Source of the DNA: Welwitschia mirabilis
Taxonomy: Eukaryota > Gnetophyta > Gnetopsida > Welwitschiales
Reading direction: 5' to 3'
Assembly: GCA_051453625.1 (NCBI GenBank)
Contig: JBOZIK010000001.1
Location: 25,652,301-25,690,989 of the forward strand
DNA length: 38,689 bases
In this document: positions 21,556 to 31,579 of the stretch, one piece after another
How positions within the stretch are numbered: the first letter of the stretch is position 1
Layout of the letters: every line of letters begins with the position of its first letter
Notes under the pieces: model-generated
Seen by the model: the letters and a program-made list of their open reading frames with translations, nothing else
Told to the model about the DNA's origin: nothing
Database searches by the model: none
Position numbers and translations under genes: made by a program

Positions 21556-22969
21556 AAAATCTAGAAGGAGCAGATTAATTTTCCTTCTAAATTTATTAGT
21601 TAAAAAAATAAATTTTAATTAGAGTGAAGTAAAGATGAGACTTAGTATTTACAAAATTTGAGGGTTTAAAAAATGGGTCCTGTAAGCCCAAAAAATTGAA
21701 AAGAAGACTTGATGGAGACAGTAAAATCAATGATAATTTACAAATAATGAAGGTAATGTTTTTGTATTGTGACAATGATCAATAATACAAGCTTTAGCTC
21801 TTGCTCTATGTTTGTCACTTTTTCATAGTAAATGTAGGAAAATTCCCCTTTATATTTGAAGCAGAAAGCTCCATTTGCAACTCCATATTTCTTAGATCAC
21901 TTAGATATCTAAGAATAAATAATTTGTTATAGCACAGAATCAATCTCATAGATAGCCCAAATGTGTTGTTGACATTGCTTAAATACCTTCACATTACCAA
22001 GCCTGGATTCACACATAAAGTCATAAAACTAGAGGTAAATGCCACAATCCTTATATGGTGGAGATGCTTTTATGTTTTTTATTCATTTATGACTTAAGAA
22101 AAGTAAAGGAGTCATAGTTTGTCACTTGCTCATAGTTTGTTGGTGAAGAGAGAACTAGCACTTGCTTTGTTAGTGCTGCATTTTCAATAGAATCACTTCT
22201 TCACTACATTTTGTACAGATGATGTAGATAAAACTCAACATAACAAAGAGTGAAATTTACACTAGAGGAGATAACATGAAAGTTCAAAAGGTGGAGTCAC
22301 CAAAGGAAACAACTCACAAATCTAGAATCTATTAAACTTTATTTGACTAGAGTTTCTCTACAAATAATATATAAATGTCATCATTAATGGAATCCTTGGA
22401 ATTTACAAGGCCTAAGTAAAAAGAAGCAAAAACAGAGGACAGGGTCAGATATAACTTAAAGAACATAATGCTAACATTTTTTACTAGACCAATATTTTGG
22501 ACATTGGTGAAAGATCCAATTAAGACTTTAATTGCATGGAAGTTAAGTGTGACAAGTGTATTTCAGATGTTATTTTAACGTTTGTATACTTTATTTTAAT
22601 AAAATCTTTATAAAGATACCATGTAATGGAGAACTAAAAATTACTAATTTGTTAATTATGATAGGTTGGGGCTTTTTATAACCATAATTCATTGTGATTA
22701 ATTTTGTTATGTAATTTCATATTATAAGAAGTAAGGGGGCACACTTATTATGATATTATTTTTATATCAAATTGTGAGTTAGTCCCATTTTAATTATAAG
22801 TTCACATAAACTATTACTATATCCCATTCCTTTAGTGTGTTCCATTTTCTAGTTTGGCTTAGTGCCATTCAAGCTAAGTGCTACTACCTTAGTGCTATTA
22901 GCTAAGTGTCATATAGCTTAGTGCTTTTTTACTATTTATAATATCAAGTATTACATGTAAACTTGGCAT
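21556..22969 (+). other. Element T internal region, non-coding
   Basis: About 1.4 kb without an open frame of note or retroelement protein similarity. A stretch near 21650-21740 has few stops but matches nothing I know. A 15-bp tandem repeat lies near its right end. Confidence 0.6.
22857..22930 (+). repeat. Five-unit tandem repeat, period 14-15 bp
   Basis: Units start at about 22857, 22872, 22887, 22901 and 22915 with consensus GCTTAGTGCTATTA, alternating between CTTAGTG and CTAAGTG. It lies about 40 bases before the polypurine tract of element T. Confidence 0.75.
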
Positions 22970-22978
22970 TAAAGGAGG
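22970..22978 (+). other. Element T polypurine tract
   Basis: The run aaaggaggg directly abuts the right LTR, as required for plus-strand priming. Confidence 0.7.
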
Positions 22979-23325
22979 GTTTATTACTTTTATTAGTTTA
23001 TGTTTATTTTAAAAAATAAGTGGCATTATGGGTATGCCCACATCCTTATCCTATTATAGAGTACTTGTGAAGTTAGATATTTAAGTCATCCTATCAAGAT
23101 GGATGCATTCCATAAATCAAGATATTAGTCAAGAGATTTAAGTAATGTCAAATATGGCATCTTTATGTATAAATTCTTATCAAATTAATGAAAATATTGA
23201 GCTATTTTTTCAAGAAAAATATTCCTCAAGATCCAATGGCATGATCTTCTTGCAAAATCTTTTAGCCATTTTATTTTATAAATTTGGTGTCTCATATTCA
23301 TGGTTGCTCCTTTTCAAAACCTTCA
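22979..23325 (+). repeat. Element T 3' LTR
   Basis: Right-hand copy of the element T LTR, ending in CCTTCA like the left one. The open stretch 23145-23330 in it has a same-position counterpart in the left LTR, but the two differ by indels and neither looks like a protein. Confidence 0.85.
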
Positions 23326-25280
23326 ATTAGCTCATTATCCTAGTTAAGACACATCTTGTCCTCATTAAAGGCTTTATACTTAAAGAACTCATGCAAGGGT
23401 AAATCCCACCTTTTCAACCAAGTTTTACCAAAATTGGAGACTCTAAGTGAATGCGTTCTTAATCAATACTCTTGAAATAAGCATACCTTTCTTTAAAAAC
23501 CTATATGTAAACTTGATCTTAACCATGACTTAGGGGATAATGAGATCACTTATTATTAATTTTGTTAAGGGCCTCTTACTTGGATTAATAAGCCTACTAG
23601 AATAAGTGGATGAAAGTGCTTTAGATTATATCCATTGACTTTGAATAGTTGATTGTTTTTTTTAGTTTTCTATGAAAATACTCCATGAGGTAAAACCTTC
23701 TTGATTAAAGACAACCCTTTTCACTTAGTAATTAGTTTTCTTGGAAAAAGATGTAAGCATGAGTTATAAAGCAAAACCAGTTCTCCCTTCTTAAAAGTTA
23801 TGGAATTTCTTCATCCTCTCTTTATTTATCCTTATGATTTTATAGGCATCATTCTTGATTTTGTCCAATTCATTAANNNNNNNNNNNNNNNNNNNNNNNN
23901 NNNNNNNNNNNNNNNNNNNNNNNNNNNNNNNNNNNNNNNNNNNNNNNNNNNNNNNNNNNNNNNNNNNNNNNNNNNNNNNNNNNNNNNNNNNNNNNNNNNN
24001 NNNNNNNNNNNNNNNNNNNNNNNNNNNNNNNNNNNNNNNNNNNNNNNNNNNNNNNNNNNNNNNNNNNNNNNNNNNNNNNNNNNNNNNNNNNNNNNNNNNN
24101 NNNNNNNNNNNNNNNNNNNNNNNNNNNNNNNNNNNNNNNNNNNNNNNNNNNNNNNNNNNNNNNNNNNNNNNNNNNNNNNNNNNNNNNNNNNNNNNNNNNN
24201 NNNNNNNNNNNNNNNNNNNNNNNNNNNNNNNNNNNNNNNNNNNNNNNNNNNNNNNNNNNNNNNNNNNNNNNNNNNNNNNNNNNNNNNNNNNNNNNNNNNN
24301 NNNNNNNNNNNNNNNNNNNNNNNNNNNNNNNNNNNNNNNNNNNNNNNNNNNNNNNNNNNNNNNNNNNNNNNNNNNNNNNNNNNNNNNNNNNNNNNNNNNN
24401 NNNNNNNNNNNNNNNNNNNNNNNNNNNNNNNNNNNNNNNNNNNNNNNNNNNNNNNNNNNNNNNNNNNNNNNNNNNNNNNNNNNNNNNNNNNNNNNNNNNN
24501 NNNNNNNNNNNNNNNNNNNNNNNNNNNNNNNNNNNNNNNNNNNNTTAAACAATAACATTTCTAAGGAAGTTTTATAAATGATGCAATAGGATCATAATAC
24601 ATCATTAAGCTTAAAGGATTAGCCTCTTTATATTGAGTTAACTACATTTTATAAAATTTTCTTAATATTCCTATTTGTAACCTCAATATGGCCACTAGTT
24701 TAGGGGTGGTAAGGTGTTGCTACTTTATGAGTTACCCTGTATTTAGTAAGAAGGTTATTAAATATTTTATTATAGAAATGTATTCTTCCATTACTAATTA
24801 AGACTCATGGATAGCTAAATGATGTTAAGATATTTTCCTTAAAGACTTTAATTACTATTTGAGCATCGTTTAATTAACAAGCATAATCCTAAACCCATTT
24901 TACTATGTAGTCCACATAGATCAAAATGTATTGATGCTTGTTAGGGGATGGATAAAGGCTCTAAAAATCAATTTTCCAAATGTCAAGGGTTCGACTATGA
25001 GAATGGGATTTATAGGCATCATTTATCTTTGTGAAAGACTTCCTAATTTTTAGCAGTTATTACAAGATTTGTAATAAAGTAGGAGTTTTTGAAAATAGAA
25101 GGCCAATAGAAACTAAAGTAAAGGATTTTTATAGTGGTTCTATTATCTAAGTAATGGTCCCCACAAGCCTCATAATGACAATGCTTAAGGATGTGGATTT
25201 CAATTTGAAGCATATATTTATGAATGAATTAGTTTGGATAATACTTAAAAAGATGTGGGCCATTCTAAAAGAAGTATTTG
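23326..25280 (-). pseudogene. Element D integrase and C-terminal remnant
   Basis: Zinc domain at about 25020-25200: HYEACGDH keeps the His pair; after a shift KSCNNC keeps the Cys pair. Core at about 24700-24960: DIWKIDF keeps the first Asp, LISNGRIHF has Asn for the second Asp (family LISDGGTHF), and GHIEVTNRNIK keeps the Glu. LNDVL, a stop, then SYCIIYKT (about 24565-24605) corresponds to L-D-D-A-L-W-A-Y-R-T. Beyond the 668-N gap, NELDKIKNDAYKIIRINKER (about 23815-23876) and LFKVNGYNLK (about 23630) are the conserved Athila C-terminus. Two catalytic acids of three are kept, but the frame is broken in many places. Confidence 0.87.
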
Positions 25281-25439
25281 ACCTACCTTAAGAAACTTTT
25301 TCTATCATTAGGAGTCCAATGAGAAGGAATTATTTTAGAGACTAGGTAGTTGACAATATTCATAAACCAAGGTGCTTCTTTAACTGAAAAGAGATGTTCA
25401 TGTGAAAAGGTGTCATTAATGGAAAGGGATATTTGCAAA

Positions 25440-25850
25440 TTCTCTTAAGTTAAACATGAGAGATGATCTGTAACTATGTTATTAAAACCCTTTTTATCTT
25501 TAATCTTCAAGTCAAATTCCTATAGAAAAAGGATCCATCTAACCAGTTTTGGTTTTGAATTCATTTTGGCAAAGAGATACCTAAGGGCTGAATGATCAAT
25601 ATAGATAATTGCTTTATATTCTAAAAGGTATTCCCTAAATTTCTTTAAGGTAAAGACTATAGCTAGTAGCTCTTATTCTATAATGATGTAATTTAACTAA
25701 GTCTCATTCAAAGTTTTACTAACGTAATAAATCACAACTAGTTTTTTATCTATCCTTTATCCTCAAACATTCCAAACCATGTAATCATTGGAATCACAAA
25801 AAAGTTTAAAAGGTAACTTCTAGTCAAGTACTTAAATGATTGAGATGGAA
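25440..25850 (-). pseudogene. Element D RNase H remnant
   Basis: The minus strand reads KLFCDSNDYMVWNV (first Asp kept), KKLVVIYYVSKTLNET, ELLAIVFTLKKFREYLLEYK, YIDHSALRYLFAKMNSKP, then FDLKIKDKKGFNNIVTDHLS. These are all blocks of Athila-type RNase H in order with few gaps. Only a handful of stops interrupt it, so D is one of the better preserved domains here. Confidence 0.88.
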
Positions 25851-26760
25851 GTTAGTTTTTCTTTAAGTTTTTCAAAAGCTTGTTGACTTTTAAGAATCCA
25901 ATTGAAGGTGACATCTTTGCTAAAAAGATCACACAATGTCTTAGAGATTTTACTAAAATATTTAATAAATCTTCTATAATATCCTACATGTCCTAAGCAA
26001 GATCTAATTATTTTTCGTTTTTGAGGAGTTGGTAGGTGTGTGATTAAAGAAACCTTAGCAAAATATACTTGGATCCCTTTCTTAAAGATGATGTTGCCAA
26101 AACCCATGCCTTGATTAATAAAAAAGTGGTATTTCTCCACTTGAGCACAATTCATTTTTTGATAAATTGCTTAAGAACGCGTAACAAGTTATTAAAAAAG
26201 TGGTTTCATAGACTAATAAGCCATCCATAAAGATTTTGATACCTAAATCTAATAAATCAGAGAAAATTCTCATCATGCAATGTTGGAAAGTGGTAAGCGC
26301 ATTAGATAATCCAAAGGGCATTCATTTGTAGGTAAATGTTCCATAGGTATAGGTAAATTTAGTTTTGTCTTGGTCCTTAGTGGCCGTTTAAATTAGGTTT
26401 TAACATAAGTACCCATATAATAAATAATAAAATGAATGCTCTGTAAGTTACTTTTGGATTTAATTTAAGAAAGTTAGAGGGAATTGATTCTCTCTTAAGA
26501 TGGTATTTAATTTTCTATGCTGGTATGCATCCTACATTTCATTGTGGATCTATTAGGGATATGTTCATTATGCTTATTTGGAATAAGGGTAATTCCTACT
26601 TTCTTAGCCATAGTCTGAGTTGGATAAACTCACTTGCTATCTAAAATAGGGTAGATAATTCCATCATCAAGAAGTTTGATCATCTCATTTTAACTACCTC
26701 TTTTAAGATTGGGTTTATTTATCTCTAGACTTCTCTAGATGGTTTGATATTATTCTTTAA
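25851..26760 (-). pseudogene. Element D reverse transcriptase remnant
   Basis: Open stretch 26115-26321 reads MPFGLSNALTTFQHCMMRIF and then LGIKIFMDGLLVY. The catalytic FMDD box is FMDG, so one metal-binding Asp is lost. Open stretch 25832-26155 contains GMGFGNIIFKKGIQV, RSCLGHVGYYRRFIKYFSKI and FEKLKEKLTS, the thumb and connection. At the N-terminal side GIDPSIYMHHIYLK lies near 26760. The polymerase is inactive. Confidence 0.88.
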
Positions 26761-27099
26761 GTAAATATGATGCATGTAAATGCTAGGATCAATGCCCTTA
26801 ATGTCTAAGAGATTCCATTCTATTACTTATTCTTTCTCAAGAATTTAAGTAATTAAGCTTCTTAAGATAAGATTAAGAAAGAATTTATGACTACTAAAAA
26901 AGTGAAGTTATCCCCTAATAAAGCATATTTTAGATCTTTGGGTAAGGGTTTCAGTTCTAAGTTGATTGTTTTAGGTAATTGGGTATGATTCTTCCAAATC
27001 ATCATCTTTTTGGGAGAGTAAGAAGTGAATTCTTGATTTTTAAAAAGGCTTTTTATCCTATCCACATGCTTTACCCCTTTATCATTTGATGGAAACTTA
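26761..27099 (-). pseudogene. Element D protease-RT linker
   Basis: The open stretch 26862-27131 reads LELKPLPKDLKYALLGDNFT, the well-known L-E-x-K-P-L-P-x-H-L-K-Y-A-x-L block between protease and RT of Athila-like gypsy elements. The true element sequence stops at 27099; the first ten codons of that open stretch belong to the copia LTR. Confidence 0.87.
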
Positions 27100-28374
27100 T
27101 GTTGAGTTAATATTTTCCAAGTTGATATCAAACTAACATTTTCTGTTTACCAAAACATGTTGTATTTTATGCACAAATATTAATTCTTGAAGTGAAAAGC
27201 TGAAATGTTTTATCACAAATCTTACCTAAACTTAACAAGTTTCATATCCTCTAAGGGATTACCCAGATTCCTAAAAGATCGATTGAACCTAAATTATAAA
27301 GTGTTAAAAATAGATTACATAGGGATCTACTAGATTCTAGAGGGGTTGACTAGACCTCAGCATTAAATTTATCACTTCTGATCATCAAGGGGTTGACTAA
27401 ATTCTAAAGGGATCGATTAGACTTAGAGTGAAATGTTTTCATTCCTTGTCATCAAGAGGTTAACCAGATTCATAAGGGGTCGATTTGACCTAGGCCTGAT
27501 GTATAGTTTTGCATTTTTCTAGACATGGGATTAACTGGATGAATATGTGATCGACCGAATATGTGATCAACCAGATCCCTATGGGGCCAATCAGGCATGA
27601 AGCTATAAGAAACTTGGGTCGATCAAAAAAAGCTAAGATCAACCAACCTCAGTGACGATACCAAATGAGGTCGATAGGATATTTTAAGACATTAATTAAC
27701 CATAATGAAAATAGAGCTTTTCTAGCCATTTGAACACTAATTTTAATCTGTTAGGGAATATTTTTCAGTTGTAAAATCCTAAAAGCTTCTTTTATATATT
27801 TGCCAATAGTCCAAATCATTAAACAACTTTGGTATCACTATGGAAATTTTTTGGCATATATTTTTTTGATCCTAGATGAAAAAATATCTTTTATTATCAT
27901 TTATACTTGGTTAATCAGTTTGAAATATATGTTTGTGGATTGTATATCATCTCAAGCAGTGTAGCAATATTTTTGTTGAGCTTTAGATTTGGTGAATCTA
28001 TGCACTATAACATACCATAGTCACCACATAGAATTCTTTCTAAAGGTTAATACTAAGCCTTAGAAAACTATGATTATAAAGGTTATAGGTGAATCTAGAT
28101 TATCTGGAAAGAGATTAATGAAGATCTGGATTAGGCTTAGGTAGAAGATAATCATCGAGAGTGGAATAGGGTTTTCCAAATTACTATAAATTGTGTGTCA
28201 ATCTCCATTAGTACTTTCGTGCTTTTAGTTTTTTACCTTTAGATTACTTTCAAATTTTCATTTGCATAAATATTTTAGTATTCATTTTTTGTGGATATAG
28301 CTTGTAAATAGTTTTGTTTAATTTTTAAATCTTATTCACTCCCACTCATTAACCCCTAGGGTTTTAGATCCTTT
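27100..28374 (+). repeat. Element F 5' LTR
   Basis: The left border is set by where element D departs from its homologue C, and starts tgttgagttaatattttc. The start of the 3' LTR fragment near 34918 has the similar attaatattttc. The right border lies just before the primer site at 28378. The length of about 1.28 kb suits SIRE-like elements. It contains a 67-bp tandem array. Confidence 0.72.
27255..27600 (+). repeat. Five-unit 67-bp tandem array in element F LTR
   Basis: Units start at 27255, 27322, 27389, 27456 and 27527 (spacings 67, 67, 67, 71). Each begins GGGGTTGACTAGATTC-like and about 20 bases later has GGGTCGATTAGACC-like text, so every unit is itself an imperfect double of a GRTYGAYTAGAY core. 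Two related cores occur again at 33102-33205. Confidence 0.8.
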
Positions 28375-28377
28375 ATT

Positions 28378-28389
28378 TAGTATCAGAGT
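28378..28389 (+). promoter_or_regulatory. Element F primer-binding site (tRNA-Met)
   Basis: TAGTATCAGAGT compares with TGGTATCAGAGC: ten of twelve match, and both differences are transitions. It is in the right place between LTR and gag. Confidence 0.8.
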
Positions 28390-28527
28390 AAGGTAAAATC
28401 CTTAGTGAATCCTACTAAGCCTAGACTCCTGAACCCTAAATATAAGTAACTTTTTAGATGGCTTTTTNNNNNNNNNNTTAGATCCCTAAATGTAGACATA
28501 GAGGAGGTAATTTACAATAATTACAAT

Positions 28528-29330
28528 ATGTCCACACTAGCCAAAATTAATGCCGATGAAAACACGATAGTGGTAGCAAAAAATCAAGACCAATGGACCT
28601 TTAATAACAAATCCAAGGCTACCCTAGATGCCTATGCTCTTAATGTAATTTTTTATATAGTATGTACAGATGAGTTCAAAAGGACCATGAGTTATAAACA
28701 TGTAAAATAAGCTAGGAATATTCTTAAAATAGCATGTAAAGTAGCATCTACTATTAAGTAGGTAAAACTCTAGATGCTCATTTTCAAGTTTAAAAACATT
28801 TGCATGAAAGAGGAGGAGACACTTCAAGAGTTCTTTGCTAGACTAATAAGCATTGTAAATTTTATGGCAAGTCTAGACAAAAAAATGGAAGAAGCAAAGT
28901 TGGTTTAAAATGTGTTAAGACATCTTCTAAAAGATTTTGAGCCAAAGGTCATTCCATTGAAGGAAGCAAAAACATCAATTGAATGGCGCTTAAGGAACTG
29001 CAAGGTAATCTTTAAACCTATGAGTTGAAATTCACTAAACATTGAAAAAAAGTCTTATCTTGAAAAGTGTGTAAAAATAATATAGATAAGAAAAATCAGA
29101 TGATGACCTTAATAATAATAAAGTTGTCCTTTTAGTAAGGATATTCAAAAATTTATTACATAGAAGAAAGAAAGAAGGTAAACCAAGAAGAGGATAAAAA
29201 ACGATCATTCTAAGTTTCAAGAAAAAGGGAAAAAGATCCAATGCTATGCTTACAAAGAATATGGACACATTGCAAATAAATGTCCAAACAATAAAAAAAA
29301 TCAAAGGAAGTGAAAGACATCATCTTTCAT
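28528..29330 (+). pseudogene. gag: Element F gag remnant
   Basis: The first open stretch (28528-28710) has the WTFNNKSKATLDAYALNVIF segment of the copia gag (UBN2-type) domain. It continues over stops with MASLDKKMEEAKLV, LRHLLKDFEPKVIPLKEAKT and FKPMS, equivalent to K-x-L-R-S-L-P-x-x-F-x-x-K-V-x-A-I-E-E-A-K. The zinc knuckle at 29242-29283 reads CYAYKEYGHIANKC: C-x2-[C]-x4-H-x4-C with the second Cys changed to Tyr. A 10-N gap lies just upstream (28468-28477). The ATG at 28528 is probably near the true start, since copia gag usually begins about 100-150 bases after the primer site. Confidence 0.85.
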
Positions 29331-30290
29331 TACTACATGAGACAATGTAGATGAAGAAGATAATAGCAACTCAAGCCAAGATTCAAATGAATACCAAAGA
29401 ATCTCTTTGATGGCATAGAGAACTTACCTTGCTTATTTAAACCTAATGATTTAGATCTTATTGAAGAAGATTAAAATAATCTTGAAGGCACTTAGCCAAT
29501 AGCTTTATTTAGAGGATGAAAAATTGGCAAAACATATCAATGATCTAAACAAAATATTAAAGGCTCTAACCAAGGAAAAGAAAGAGTTAAAGTACAAAAT
29601 GGTCTAAATCAAAAACTTCAAACTTTCTTAAGAGATGATGAACTTATTTCATTTTTTAAGTAAATTTTCTAATACTTCTACTAAATCGAAATAGATGCTT
29701 GGAATACAAAAATTGATTCATGATAAGAAAGGTATTGGATTCATCCCTTATAAATCATGAAATTAGCCAAATCAAGTATCCTGGCAAAATAATTTTATTT
29801 TAAAAATTACATGTCTTTTTTGTGGTAAGTTAGATCATTCTAAGTTATTTTGTAATGCTATAAAGGTAATGATCTTTTTGAATTCTATTAGTACTTTTCC
29901 TCTTAAATTTGTTTCAAGAGTAGGTATATCATAATAGTTCAAAAGAACTAATAGATGAGAGTTAACAATTTGAAAAGTCTTTTGATATAAACAACTTTCA
30001 AAGTATCAAATGCAACTAGCTAGTATTTGGATCATGGTTGCTTTTAATACATGACATATAACAAGTTAATATTTCAACATTTGGATGACTTTGATGGACG
30101 AGAAGTTACATTTGATAATAATAGAAGAGCAAGATCAAAGGAATGGAAAGCATTTAATGGCCTTAAGCATAATTTACTTAGCATTGGTCAAATTTGTAAC
30201 AAAAGGATATAAAGTTATTTTCAATAGTATAAAATGTGAAGTTAGACATGAAAAAATGAATGATTTAAGTCTTAATGAAAATAGAATANN
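29331..30290 (+). pseudogene. Element F gag-protease linker and protease remnant
   Basis: Linker text is Lys/Glu-rich and full of stops. The protease active site at about 30027 reads LDHGCF, a stop, then YMTYNK, against the copia consensus L-D-S-G-C-S-x-H-M-T-G; Asp is kept and Ser is His. It is followed by DGREVTFDNN and KHNLLSIGQICNK (about 30165-30205), the usual L-x-H-N-L-L-S-I-S-Q-L block. The N-run 30289-30388 then interrupts, with nearly the same 38 bases on each side. Confidence 0.82.
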
Positions 30291-30388
30291 NNNNNNNNNN
30301 NNNNNNNNNNNNNNNNNNNNNNNNNNNNNNNNNNNNNNNNNNNNNNNNNNNNNNNNNNNNNNNNNNNNNNNNNNNNNNNNNNNNNNNN

Positions 30389-31560
30389 AAAAAATGAATG
30401 ATGTTAGTCTTAAGGCAAATAGAATAAATAATGTTTATAGTGTTAATCAATCTTTTTCTGCATGTTATTTTTATCATGTAAACCAAAAAGAACTATGGAA
30501 TCAATGTTTAGACATGTAAATTATGCTCATTTGAAAATAATTATTAAAAAAAATTGTAAAAGGAATTCTAAAGATTAATATTGAAAAAAATGGGCTTTAT
30601 GATGTGTGTAAAAAAAAGAAATAAGTTAGAATCTCTCACAAAAGTAAAAATATAGTTTCTACAATAATGCCTCTTAAGATTATTAATATGGATTTGGTGG
30701 ATCCTACCTAAATAAAAAGTCTAAAAGGAAAATGCTATTTTTTAATTATTGCTGATAACTACTCTAGATTTGGTTGCTTTTCTTGGAAATAAAGCTAAAA
30801 CATATAAAAGCTGGGTTGAAACTTGCAACAAAATCTAAAACAAGAAAGGTTACACCATCAAGAAAATTAGAAGTGATCATGGAGAAGAGTTTGAAAACCA
30901 TCTATTTAAAAATTATTGTATAGACAATGGTATAGAACATTAATTCCTAGCTCTAAAAACACCTTAACAAAATGAAATTACTGAGAGAAAAAACTGAATC
31001 CTGAAGGAAATGGCTAGAATAATGTAAATAATAAGGAGTTTTCTAAAACATTTTGGGATAAAGTAATAAGGAGTTTTCTAAAACATTTTGGGATAAAGTC
31101 TTCCTTAGACTAGGAATGGATAAAAATTACTATGAGCTTTGGAAAGGAAGAAAACCAAATGTTTTCTATTTTAAAGTCTTTGGGAGTAAATGCTTTATTT
31201 TAAAATATAAAGAACACTTGAGTAAATTAGTCAAAGGCTAATAAAGCAATCTTTTTTGGGTACTTAACTAGACGTAGGGCCTATCAAGTATTTAATAAGA
31301 GAAGTCTAACTATGGAAGAGTCCGTAGAGGTGCAAATAGATAATGTTAACATAAGAACTCTCTTTCGAATGATGAAGAAAAATTATCTCCAAGTACTTCC
31401 ACAATAAAAGAAAGTTCAACCTAAAAGGAAGTAGAGCCAACTAAAGAAGTTACTATCATAAAGTTTAAAGAGCTCAGAGATCATCCTTTAGGATTCATCA
31501 TTGGATATGTTAGCTCAAAGATTAGAATAAGAAACTCTCTTAAAATTCCTATGCTTACAT
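30389..31560 (+). pseudogene. Element F integrase remnant
   Basis: The pre-integrase region reads NQKELWNQCLDM, cognate with L-W-H-x-R-L-G-H. The core keeps all three acids, in changing frames: IINMDLVDPT, SLKGKCYFLIIADNYSRF, KIRSDHGEEFENHLFKN, then ITERKN. A perfect 35-bp tandem duplication (31030-31099) within the core shifts the frame. The C-terminal part reads LWKGRKPNVFYFKVFGSKC-like text (about 31135-31190), the copia-specific G-x-K-P-x-x-x-x-L-x-x-F-G-C block. Confidence 0.87.
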
Positions 31561-31579
31561 ATGTTTGTCTGTCACATTG

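Larger units (their letters stand above)
21199..23325 (+). mobile_element. Element T: small non-autonomous LTR retrotransposon
   Basis: Two direct repeats of about 345 bases (21199-21541 and 22979-23325), roughly 85% identical by eye, flank about 1.4 kb. Right after the left repeat comes a near-perfect tRNA-Met primer site, and right before the right repeat the polypurine run aaaggaggg, so strand and boundaries are well defined. The internal region has no gag or pol similarity. This is the architecture of TRIM/LARD-like elements, which must borrow proteins from other elements. It sits in the 3' end of gypsy element D. Confidence 0.82.
23326..27099 (-). mobile_element. Element D: Athila-like Ty3/gypsy, RT-RNase H-IN
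   Basis: Right to left the minus strand carries the protease-RT linker, RT, RNase H, integrase and the polyprotein C-terminus. D probably continues beyond element T to about 20837. Its right end at 27099 is cut by the copia element F: the homologous text of C continues there, while D changes to the LTR of F. The integrase and RNase H wording is that of the Athila lineage. Confidence 0.88.

Noticed and set aside
21640-21780. A possible gag remnant in element T.
   Set aside because: A few codons look copia-like, but no motif can be aligned with confidence.
23791-24577. Long open frames of about 250 codons on both strands.
   Set aside because: Almost all of their length is translated N. Only the minus-strand end (NELDKIKND...) is real integrase text. 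The same applies to 1298-2203, 11012-11647 and 36233-36418.
27255-27600. A CRISPR-like array (regular 67-bp spacing).
   Set aside because: The units are diverged tandem repeats without constant repeats and unique spacers, and lie inside a plant LTR.
29035-29304. A hydrophobic minus-strand open frame.
   Set aside because: Antisense of the Lys-rich gag and zinc-knuckle region of copia F.
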